Shown one piece after another: positions 16,870-23,001 of a stretch of DNA of 33,982 bases. The stretch is from Lishizhenia sp033720595. GTDB lineage: Bacteria > Bacteroidota > Bacteroidia > Flavobacteriales_D > Crocinitomicaceae. Each line of letters opens with the position of its first letter. The first letter of the stretch is position 1. The DNA lies in contig NZ_JAWWCF010000005.1 of the NCBI RefSeq assembly GCF_033720595.1, positions 1-33,982 on the forward strand, in the 5' to 3' direction. A program made the position numbers and the translations under genes. The notes beneath the pieces are model-generated. The model did no database searches and was not told the origin of the DNA. It was given only the letters and a program-made list of their open reading frames with translations.

Positions 16870-17559
16870 ATGATGATGAAGCCTTTTCTTAAAAATATTT
16901 TGGTAGGATTCCCCCTACTATTTTTGACTTTACCTATTGCATGCAGTAATCAAGTACAGCAAGGTTCTGCAGAAAAGACAAACAAGGAGGTAAATAATAC
17001 GGAGCAGGAAAACTTGGATGACTTACAAGTAGCTTATTTCGCCAGTGGATGTTTTTGGTGTGTAGAAGCCGTTTTTCAATCTGTAAAAGGAGTTGAAGAA
17101 GCAGTATCTGGATATGCAGGAGGAAGTGCAGCGACAGCAACTTACCCACAAGTGAGCTCAGGTAAAACCAAACACGCAGAAAGCGTTATGGTGTACTATG
17201 ATTCAACAGAAATTTCTTACGAGACATTGCTTACTGTATTTTTTGATTCACACGATCCAAGTACGCTAAATCAACAAGGTCCAGATAGAGGTACCCAATA
17301 CAGGAGTGAGATATTTTACTCCTACCCTTACCAACAAGAAAGCGCTACCGCATTTATCGATAGTTTGTTGGAGAACAAAGTTTACGACCGTGTAACAACC
17401 TTAGTGGAACCCTTTGAGGCCTTTTATCCAGCCGAAGATTATCATCAGGAATACGAAAGGAAACACCCCAATAACCCATATGTAAAATCAGTATCGATTC
17501 CACGCTTGAATAAATTTAAGGCCAAACACCCCGAATTATTAAAAACTGAAGAACATTAA
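16870..17559 (+). CDS. msrA: Peptide methionine-S-sulfoxide reductase MsrA, lipoprotein form
   Basis: A 229-residue enzyme that reduces the S-form of methionine sulfoxide in proteins. The active site is GCFWC (Cys61 catalytic, Cys64) followed by EAVFQSVKGVEEAVSGYAGG. Other family motifs are HAESVMVYYD and FFDSHDPSTLNQQGPDRGTQYRS (around 125-145), and the EDYHQEY segment near 192. An N-terminal signal with IACS (lipid Cys near 25) and a 35-residue polar linker place it in the envelope, not the cytoplasm. No Cys follows Cys64, so the C-terminal resolving Cys of many MsrA proteins is absent. Three ATG codons are tandem at the start; any would serve. A strong terminator follows. Confidence 0.95.
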   Translation: MMMKPFLKNILVGFPLLFLTLPIACSNQVQQGSAEKTNKEVNNTEQENLDDLQVAYFASGCFWCVEAVFQSVKGVEEAVSGYAGGSAATATYPQVSSGKTKHAESVMVYYDSTEISYETLLTVFFDSHDPSTLNQQGPDRGTQYRSEIFYSYPYQQESATAFIDSLLENKVYDRVTTLVEPFEAFYPAEDYHQEYERKHPNNPYVKSVSIPRLNKFKAKHPELLKTEEH

Positions 17560-17563
17560 CAAA

Positions 17564-17592
17564 AAAAGTCCGAGCTATTTGCTCGGACTTTT
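17564..17592. terminator. Bidirectional terminator between msrA and rfaE2
   Basis: A perfect 12-base-pair stem, AAAAGTCCGAGC (17564-17575) with GCTCGGACTTTT (17581-17592), and a 5-base loop. The A-run on one side and T-run on the other let it end both the rightward msrA and the leftward rfaE2 transcripts. Confidence 0.92.
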
Positions 17593-17614
17593 ATATTTCA
17601 TTAAACAGCTATGA

Positions 17615-18142
17615 CTATGCCTTTAACTTTTCAATTAAAGCAGTCGTAGAGTATCCTTCTTCTAATTCAATCGTTTCAACGCTACCTCCATTGGCTCTTA
17701 CTTCTTTAGAACCTACGATGTACGTTTTTGCTGTTTCATCTGTTTCTTCAGCATCGTAATCAGCGCCTTTCGCTAAAATGTGTGGATTTAATTCGTTAAT
17801 TAAATTGATAGGCGTCTTCTCATCAAATAAAATCACTAAATCAACAAATCCTAGTGCAGCTAAAACTGCAGCTCTATCCATTTCAGTATTGATGGGTCTA
17901 TCCTCTCCCTTACCTTGCGCTTTTACGCTTGCGTCAGAATTTAAACCAATTACTAAACGATTACCAAGGCTAGCAGCCTTTGCCAAATAACTGATATGAC
18001 CTTTGTGTAAAATATCAAAACACCCATTTGTAAAAACAATCTGCCTAGGAGTAAGCCTCCAAATTTCCAATCGTTTTTTAGCTTCTTCTACACCTACTAC
18101 TTTATGCATCAACGCTGCATATCTATCTTTCATTTCTAGCAT
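17615..18142 (-). CDS. rfaE2: D-glycero-beta-D-manno-heptose 1-phosphate adenylyltransferase (RfaE2)
   Basis: A 175-residue nucleotidyltransferase corresponding to the C-terminal half of E. coli HldE. It adenylates heptose 1-phosphate to make the ADP-heptose precursor of LPS inner core. The nucleotide-binding motif is TNGCFDILHKGH at 38-49 (HxGH at 46-49). Further landmarks are the GLNSDASVKAQGKGEDRPIN segment (about 86-106), GFVDLVILFDEKTP, and the C-terminal EEGYSTTALIEKL (the STT motif). The start overlaps the preceding flippase-like gene by 20 bases; Met4, inside the overlap, is an alternative. The kinase half (RfaE1) is not in the window. Confidence 0.92.
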   Translation of the reverse strand: MLEMKDRYAALMHKVVGVEEAKKRLEIWRLTPRQIVFTNGCFDILHKGHISYLAKAASLGNRLVIGLNSDASVKAQGKGEDRPINTEMDRAAVLAALGFVDLVILFDEKTPINLINELNPHILAKGADYDAEETDETAKTYIVGSKEVRANGGSVETIELEEGYSTTALIEKLKA

Positions 18143-19151
18143 CTTGTTCTACTTTTTTAAATTTTCTGGGTATTACTATAAAGGAAATTAATCCTAGGAT
18201 GATCATCATTAAAGTTTGTGAACTCCAAATCAACATTCCAAGTGCTTCTCCAACACCTTTTGCACTATCGCCCAATTGTTGACCTAAATAAAAATTCACT
18301 ACGATACCTACCAACAAAGGGTAAGCACCTATACCTCCATTTGTAAAGGCTATTCCTACCGTACCTGCGATAAAACCAATTAACAAACCGCTCATTGGAA
18401 AGTTACTTGTTTCTGGCAATGCATAAAAGCAAATCGCAAAAAAGATAATGTAGTTAATCCAAATTAGAACGGTATGGAAAATAAAGGCTACAGGATTTTT
18501 TGATTTAAAAATTCCAAAAACACCTGTAATGACCTCTTTTACAAAATTGACAAACTTATTCTTAAACTTTTCATTTTTAAACCAAAGCACCAAAAAGGTA
18601 ATTAATCCTAAAACAGCAGCACCCCCTAAAACATACATCCAAGGGAAGCCTTTTTCACCTTCAGCAACAGGTGGGTTTACTATGCTATTTTTAATAATGA
18701 TTAACTCCTCACCACTCATGCTAATCGTTAAAAGCACCACAATACCCAACATCACCAAATCAAAAACACGTTCGGCAATAATAGCTCCGAATGTTTTCGA
18801 AAAAGGAACGTTTTCACTCGAATACAAAGCTCCTGCCCTTGCAGGCTCACCTGCTCTAGGAATCAATAGATTAATCAAATATCCTATCATCATTGAATGA
18901 TATCTATTCGAAAACTTGGTTTTATACCCCAGTGGTTCGAGTAAATATTTCTGACGCCAAGCCCTTGATAAATGACTGGCCATTCCAAAAAATAAGGAAA
19001 GAATAATCCAGAAATAATCCGCTTCATCGATTACACGATAAAACTGTGATTTTGCTTGTTCATCCATTGCATCATAGAAATACCACATTAAGTATACTCC
19101 AATGAGTAAGGGAAGAACAACTTTGATAATTTGGGTTATAGTTTTTTTCAA
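18123..19151 (-). CDS. Flippase-like integral membrane protein (LPG synthase TM-region / UPF0104 family)
   Basis: A 342-residue inner-membrane protein with about eight transmembrane helices, matching the lysylphosphatidylglycerol synthetase transmembrane-region family (flippase-like domain, UPF0104). Typical features are LSRAWRQKYLLEPLGYKTKFSNRYHSMMIGYLINLLIPRAGEPAR, here seen around 62-106 with the conserved R-GE-R part, AERVFDLVMLG near 127, and GGIGAYPLL in the C-terminal third. There is no soluble aminoacyl-transfer domain, so it is not a full MprF. Relatives are thought to move or recognise lipid substrates, but the substrate here is unknown. It lies between panD (12-base gap) and rfaE2 (20-base overlap) in one leftward operon. 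Confidence 0.88.
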   Translation of the reverse strand: MKKTITQIIKVVLPLLIGVYLMWYFYDAMDEQAKSQFYRVIDEADYFWIILSLFFGMASHLSRAWRQKYLLEPLGYKTKFSNRYHSMMIGYLINLLIPRAGEPARAGALYSSENVPFSKTFGAIIAERVFDLVMLGIVVLLTISMSGEELIIIKNSIVNPPVAEGEKGFPWMYVLGGAAVLGLITFLVLWFKNEKFKNKFVNFVKEVITGVFGIFKSKNPVAFIFHTVLIWINYIIFFAICFYALPETSNFPMSGLLIGFIAGTVGIAFTNGGIGAYPLLVGIVVNFYLGQQLGDSAKGVGEALGMLIWSSQTLMMIILGLISFIVIPRKFKKVEQDARNER

Positions 19152-19163
19152 ATGGTTGAAGTT

Positions 19164-19514
19164 TTAGTCTAGCATATTGGTTTCTTCATTGGGGAAACAA
19201 AGTTGTGGTTTAAAGCTTTTTGCATCCTCAAAGTCCATGTAGGCATATCCAATAATAATCACTAAATCTCCAGGTGCTACTTTACGTGCTGCTGGTCCAT
19301 TTAAACAAATCACTCCAGATTTTCTATCACCTTTAATCACATAAGTTTCGATGCGTTCACCATTGTTTATGTTTACAATTTGAACTTTTTCACCCTCTAT
19401 CAGGTTCGATGCATCCATTAAGTCTTCATCAATCGTTATACTTCCGATGTAATTTAAATCGGCTTGTGTAACCTTTACTCTGTGAATTTTAGACTTAACT
19501 ACTTGAACTTTCAT
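19164..19514 (-). CDS. panD: Aspartate 1-decarboxylase
   Basis: A 116-residue pyruvoyl enzyme that converts L-aspartate to beta-alanine for pantothenate and CoA. The proenzyme cleaves itself between Gly24 and Ser25 in LNYIGSITID, and Ser25 becomes the pyruvoyl group. I chose the start at 19514 over the in-frame ATG at 19520, because 19514 puts the cleavage at Gly24-Ser25 exactly as in E. coli and begins MKVQVVKSKIHRVKVT, the usual N-terminus. NGPAARKVAPGDLVIIIGYA near 72-91 is the conserved second half. First gene of panD, flippase-like, rfaE2, a mixed cofactor and envelope operon. Confidence 0.95.
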   Translation of the reverse strand: MKVQVVKSKIHRVKVTQADLNYIGSITIDEDLMDASNLIEGEKVQIVNINNGERIETYVIKGDRKSGVICLNGPAARKVAPGDLVIIIGYAYMDFEDAKSFKPQLCFPNEETNMLD

Positions 19515-19619
19515 ATCCATTTCTCTTTCAACTTATTCGCTTTTTGACCAGCGAAAGTTCTGTGACTTCATTTCTAATGTTACCCAGAACCTATTTTTAT
19601 TTCCTCAATAAATCCGGTG

Positions 19620-19627
19620 CAAATTTA
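19620..19627 (-). promoter_or_regulatory. Possible -7 box of the panD operon
   Basis: On the minus strand the bases read TAAATTTG, an exact TAnnTTTG. No TTG lies at the proper distance upstream, and the leader to panD would be about 100 bases, so this is moderate evidence only. Confidence 0.4.
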
Positions 19628-19719
19628 ATGATACTTATTTATATATTGGAGAAGGTTGTTTGTCAGATTCTATCTATAACCTAAAACTTTATTGCTACAC
19701 GCTCTCATTAGGGCATGAT

Positions 19720-20118
19720 TTAGGTAAAGAAATACAAATAAACAAGACTCGTAAGTACGATAAAAACACAGAGCATTCCTATGGCCAGTAACCTTAAAAC
19801 ACCTTTTTGTTTGGTCATATCAGCCACATGCATATCCTGCACTTTAATTTTCTTAAAACACTCACAATTTCTCAGAAATAAAAGAGTTTCGAAGAATATA
19901 AAGGTAAGCACTGCAGAACAAATAACAATTGATCCCACGGTTATCCAAACCGCATGGGTATCAGCATGCTCAATTACACTGAGCATTTCCTTATCCATTT
20001 GAAGCTTATGGCTATCAAATCCTTCTATTGGCGGAATAATATAATTCGTAGTAGACATTGATGAATAAACCGTTTCGCAAATTGACACCCTAAATAAATG
20101 AATGAAGGATATCCCCAA
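19720..20118 (-). CDS. Small two-helix membrane protein of unknown function
   Basis: A protein of up to 132 residues with two clear transmembrane helices (about 56-81, ending in TFIFFETLLFLR, and about 109-131, ending LVYLYFFT) joined by a basic and acidic cytoplasmic-looking loop (KKIKVQDMHVADMTKQKG). The start is uncertain: ATG 20118 fits the -7 box at 20144-20151, but the next in-frame ATG (20058) gives a more typical soluble N-terminus, MSTTNYIIPPIEGFDSH. It stands alone between two promoters, and I do not recognise the family. Confidence 0.62.
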   Translation of the reverse strand: MGISFIHLFRVSICETVYSSMSTTNYIIPPIEGFDSHKLQMDKEMLSVIEHADTHAVWITVGSIVICSAVLTFIFFETLLFLRNCECFKKIKVQDMHVADMTKQKGVLRLLAIGMLCVFIVLTSLVYLYFFT

Positions 20119-20143
20119 GCGTATATTATTTACAGATATTTAA

Positions 20144-20151
20144 CAAAGGTA
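20144..20151 (-). promoter_or_regulatory. Possible -7 box for the small membrane protein
   Basis: TACCTTTG on the minus strand matches TAnnTTTG exactly, 25 bases before ATG 20118. No -33 TTG is seen at the right distance. Confidence 0.45.
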
Positions 20152-20207
20152 ATTGATTTATAACACTCCATTTCTATAATTTACTAAATACTATTATTTG
20201 TGGATGA

Positions 20208-20369
20208 ATGGTTAACGAGATCCTCATGCAGCGCTCGGAAGGAAACCCTCAAAATGTCGATCAACGGAAATCAAGAGTACTTTACCAAGTGCAGAAAAGG
20301 ACAATATATTGTCTTTCTCTTGCTTTAATAAAGCATAGAGCAGAAGAAATCCCTATTTTTGCAGCATGA
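20208..20369 (+). other. Unexplained GC-richer stretch with a 53-codon frame, a palindrome and a hairpin
   Basis: This part of the gap before DUF4286 is visibly richer in G and C than other spacers. An open frame starts at ATG 20208 (MVNEILMQRSEGNPQNVDQR...) and ends at TGA 20367-20369, overlapping the next start as ATGA. Embedded are a perfect 14-base palindrome, GACAATATATTGTC (20300-20313), and a hairpin (20317-20326 with 20330-20340: ten pairs, one bulged T, AAT loop). It could be a small coding gene, a small RNA or a regulator-binding region. I cannot choose among these. Confidence 0.35.
20354..20361 (+). promoter_or_regulatory. Possible -7 box giving a leaderless DUF4286-rsmA transcript
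   Basis: TATTTTTG matches TAnnTTTG exactly and ends only 4 bases before the ATG at 20366. If used, transcription would begin at or near the start codon, so the message would have almost no leader. No -33 TTG at the standard distance was found. Confidence 0.45.
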
Positions 20370-20680
20370 TTTTATACAACGTAACAGTAAGTTTAGATGT
20401 AGCCGTTGAAAATGCATGGTTAAAATGGATGCGTGAAAAACACATCAACGATGTATTGGATACGGGTTGTTTTATTGAAGCTCGTTTATCTAGAGTAAAC
20501 GGTGAAGAAGAAGGTGGTGTTACCTATGCCATTACTTATTTTTCTCCTTCAGTTGATTTATACAATCAATATCAAGACGAACATGCTCCTGTATTACAAC
20601 AGGAACACACTGAATTGTTTGCTGGTAAATTCGCAGCGTTTAGAACAATTTTGAACGTAATCGAAGAATTCAAACGTTAA
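20366..20680 (+). CDS. DUF4286 family protein
   Basis: A 104-residue cytoplasmic protein matching the DUF4286 family of Bacteroidota: MILYNVTVSLD at the N-terminus, then W-x-x-WM (WLKWMREKHI) and the C-terminal AAFRTILNVIEEF. The pattern suggests a ferredoxin-like alpha/beta fold. Its function is unknown. It lies 7 bases before rsmA in the same direction and almost certainly shares its transcript, which hints at a link to ribosome biogenesis or translation, but that is inference from position. Confidence 0.88.
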   Translation: MILYNVTVSLDVAVENAWLKWMREKHINDVLDTGCFIEARLSRVNGEEEGGVTYAITYFSPSVDLYNQYQDEHAPVLQQEHTELFAGKFAAFRTILNVIEEFKR

Positions 20681-20687
20681 GTAACAT

Positions 20688-21464
20688 ATGTCAGTTAAAG
20701 CAAAAAAACATCTCGGACAACACTTTCTTACCGATAAAAATATTTGTAGAAAGATTTCTGATCAATACCAAAAACACCAAGATTGCACACGCGTTTTGGA
20801 AATTGGTCCGGGTATGGGTGCTTTAACCGATTTTTTACTCCAACGTGGCGATTTAGAGGTTCATGTGATGGACATTGATTTAGAGTCTATACGCTACCTC
20901 GAAGAAAACTTTGAAGCGCTTGGAGATAGAATCTACGATAAAGACTTCTTAAAAACAGATCTTCAAGAAGTAATGGGTGAGGAACCGTTTGGAGTAGTGG
21001 GTAATTTCCCATACAACATCTCTTCACAAATTCTTTTCAAATGTTTAGAATACAGGAATCAAATCCCAGAAATCATGGGAATGTTCCAAAAAGAAGTTGC
21101 GGTAAGAGTAGCCGAAAAACCTGGAAGTAAAGCTTACGGGATACTTTCTGTTCTCTTACAAACCTATTACGACATTGATTATTGTTTTACGGTAGATGAA
21201 CACGTCTTCAATCCTCCTCCCAAAGTAAAATCTGGCGTTATCCGTTGTATTAGAAATGAACGCGAAGCTTTAGATTGTGACGAAAAGTTGTTCTTCCAAA
21301 TTGTTAAGGCCACGTTCAACCAACGTAGAAAGACCATCAGAAACGGTGTAAAACAATGGATTAAAGGTAAAGATGCCGACCATGAATTGTTGACCAAACG
21401 CCCTGAGCAACTTAGCGTTGACGAATTTATCGAATTGACCAGATTTGTAGAATCCGTCCAATAA
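20688..21464 (+). CDS. rsmA: 16S rRNA (adenine1518/1519-N6)-dimethyltransferase
   Basis: A 258-residue KsgA/RsmA enzyme that dimethylates two adjacent adenines in the 3' terminal hairpin of 16S rRNA during late 30S assembly, using S-adenosylmethionine. The N-terminal KKHLGQHFL (6-14) is a family signature. SAM-binding motif I is LEIGPGMGALT at 37-47, and the catalytic motif IV is NFPYN at 106-110. The C-terminal domain has FNPPPKVKSGVI and FNQRRKTIRN, the standard helical rRNA-binding region. Length is normal. It converges on the SerA-like gene 68 bases away without a visible hairpin terminator. Confidence 0.97.
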   Translation: MSVKAKKHLGQHFLTDKNICRKISDQYQKHQDCTRVLEIGPGMGALTDFLLQRGDLEVHVMDIDLESIRYLEENFEALGDRIYDKDFLKTDLQEVMGEEPFGVVGNFPYNISSQILFKCLEYRNQIPEIMGMFQKEVAVRVAEKPGSKAYGILSVLLQTYYDIDYCFTVDEHVFNPPPKVKSGVIRCIRNEREALDCDEKLFFQIVKATFNQRRKTIRNGVKQWIKGKDADHELLTKRPEQLSVDEFIELTRFVESVQ

Positions 21465-21502
21465 CAGTAGTAAGCAAGCGTAAAAGAGTATAGAGAAATT
21501 TT

Positions 21503-21527
21503 AATTCATTGAATCCTTGAATTGAAT
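21503..21527. repeat. Short copy of the 8-base-period repeat
   Basis: Units at 21503-21511, 21512-21519 (AATCCTTG) and 21520-21527 repeat the pattern seen at 8142-8160: 18 of 19 bases match between AATTCATTGAATCCTTGAA (21503-21521) and that locus. It lies between two convergent genes. Confidence 0.5.
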
Positions 21528-21532
21528 AACTC

Positions 21533-22474
21533 CTACCCTTCTCCAAGTATTTTATCTGCCAACACATCACTCAGTTTAAAATAACTCTCATGTGTCCACC
21601 CACCAACATGTGGAGAAAGAAGCACCTTATCACTTTCTAGTAAAAACTTAAAATCATCCGGCATATCACTAGAGAAGATATTTTCAAAAGAAGCCTTTTC
21701 AAATTCCAACACATCCAAACACGCTCCTAATATTTGCCCTTCGTTCAGGGCCTTTCTTAAAGCACTTGTTCTTACTATTTTCCCTCTTGATAAATTGATC
21801 AAATAAAAAGCTTTTGCAAAAGCATTGATGAAAGCAGTATCTACCCAAAATTTTGTTTCTTCATTTTGAGGTATATGTAAACTTAACACGTCGGCTTTGG
21901 CTTGTATTTCTTCCATAGAACTTTCTTTTACAAAGGCATCTCCAAATCCAGTTTTGTATTTATCGTAAGCCAAAACCTCCACATCAAAGCCTCTCAATTT
22001 CTTAGCAAATGCAGCACCATTGTTTCCATAACCAATAATCCCTACTGTTTTACCGTCTAGCTCTATACCGCGGTTTCCTTCTCTATCCCAAATACCTTTT
22101 CTTATTTCTAAATCTCCTTTTTTAAGATGATTGAAGAGCGACAAAAGCATACCCAGTGCATGTTCTGCTACCGCATTTCTATTTCCTTCGGGAGCATTGT
22201 GTAGATGTATTCCTCTTTTTTCACAGTAAGAGATATCTATATTTTCCATTCCTGCCCCCGAACGTGCTATAAACGATAGTTCTGTAGCGTGCTTTAAAAA
22301 TGCTTCATCCATTGGAAAACGCGAACGAATAACGAGACCTGTAGCGTCGGTAACCTGCGTGACACATTCTTCCTTTTTCAATTCAGTTGCATCTATACAG
22401 TTATACCCTGCAGCGCTTAACCTATCCCATAATACAGGATGTACAGTATCAATAAAAACAACTTTTTTCGCCAT
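21533..22474 (-). CDS. D-2-hydroxyacid dehydrogenase, 3-phosphoglycerate dehydrogenase-like
   Basis: A 313-residue NAD-dependent dehydrogenase of the D-isomer-specific 2-hydroxyacid family. The Rossmann fingerprint is GYGNNG at 148-153. The catalytic triad is visible: Arg230 in NLSRGKIV, Glu257 in LDVLEFE and His289 in LSPHVGGWT. The N-terminal substrate domain has RSGAGMENID (71-80). It lacks the C-terminal ACT/ASB domains of long SerA proteins, and short forms like this often serve as phosphoglycerate dehydrogenase in Bacteroidota, making serine. Other substrates are possible. The usual partner serC is not adjacent and the gene seems to stand alone, transcribed leftward from a -7 box at 22512-22519. 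Confidence 0.9.
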   Translation of the reverse strand: MAKKVVFIDTVHPVLWDRLSAAGYNCIDATELKKEECVTQVTDATGLVIRSRFPMDEAFLKHATELSFIARSGAGMENIDISYCEKRGIHLHNAPEGNRNAVAEHALGMLLSLFNHLKKGDLEIRKGIWDREGNRGIELDGKTVGIIGYGNNGAAFAKKLRGFDVEVLAYDKYKTGFGDAFVKESSMEEIQAKADVLSLHIPQNEETKFWVDTAFINAFAKAFYLINLSRGKIVRTSALRKALNEGQILGACLDVLEFEKASFENIFSSDMPDDFKFLLESDKVLLSPHVGGWTHESYFKLSDVLADKILGEG

Positions 22475-22511
22475 AGTATGAAGAGATAAATATTTGCATT
22501 AATAAGCCAAA

Positions 22512-22519
22512 CAAAGGTA
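22512..22519 (-). promoter_or_regulatory. Possible -7 box of the SerA-like gene
   Basis: TACCTTTG on the minus strand matches TAnnTTTG exactly, 38 bases before the start at 22474. No -33 TTG at the standard distance is seen. Confidence 0.45.
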
Positions 22520-22641
22520 GAAAAAGCAATCATCTTTTGCATAGCGGAGAAGTTCTACTTCAATTCGGTTTTAAAAAACAATATAACAGACTTCCATTTT
22601 TAAATTCTTATTTTTTGCGTAACTTACACCCTAAACACATC

Positions 22642-22704
22642 ATGTTGAAACACTTAACAAGAGAACAACAACAGATGTACACAAACATGTATGAAGAAAA
22701 GTAA
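22642..22704 (+). CDS. Possible 20-codon upstream ORF
   Basis: ATG 22642 opens a frame of 20 codons (MLKHLTREQQQMYTNMYEEK) ending at TAA 22702-22704, 14 bases inside the next gene in another frame. It is charged and soluble, unlike the hydrophobic product downstream. It could be a leader peptide coupling translation into the small membrane protein or a chance frame; the support is weak. Confidence 0.25.
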   Translation: MLKHLTREQQQMYTNMYEEK

Positions 22705-22903
22705 AAAATTTCTACTCACGTTTATACTCATTTTAGGCTTGATGAATGTCTTGCTCTTAAGTTTAAAATTGAACGTTGAGGTAAAATACTTGGTCCTCTT
22801 TTCCATTTCAATTTTCCTTTTGGTTGCATTATTTTATGTTTTTATTTTCAAATTTAAATCGCGAAAGAAAAGACAAATGCAAATTTCCAAGGGGCAGCAA
22901 TAA
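22691..22903 (+). CDS. Small two-helix membrane protein of unknown function
   Basis: A 70-residue protein: basic start (MKKSKKF), a hydrophobic helix at about 7-25, a short polar turn (KLNVEVK), a second helix at about 32-53 and a strongly basic tail (KFKSRKKRQMQ). Both ends would face the cytoplasm. Its hydrophobic, well-bounded topology argues for a real gene despite its size. It precedes the RND exporter promoter by about 45 bases in the same direction. I do not recognise it. Confidence 0.5.
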   Translation: MKKSKKFLLTFILILGLMNVLLLSLKLNVEVKYLVLFSISIFLLVALFYVFIFKFKSRKKRQMQISKGQQ

Positions 22904-22949
22904 AAGGACATTTGACCAATATTCCTGAAATATGGGAGGCTTGATTTCT

Positions 22950-22978
22950 TTGGGTTTAGCTTTATTTATTTACCTTTG
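22950..22978 (+). promoter_or_regulatory. Predicted promoter of the MMPL-rmlA-polyprenyl synthase operon
   Basis: TTG at 22950-22952, an 18-base spacer and an exact TACCTTTG at 22971-22978. The exporter starts 23 bases further on, the same arrangement as at asnS. Confidence 0.7.
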
Positions 22979-23001
22979 TTCGTTTTAAATTTTGAATTTG
23001 G

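Noticed and set aside
20228..20250. CGGAAGGAA resembling the conserved core of bacterial SRP RNA
   Set aside because: The required partner GCAGCC does not follow, and no flanking stem pairs around it.
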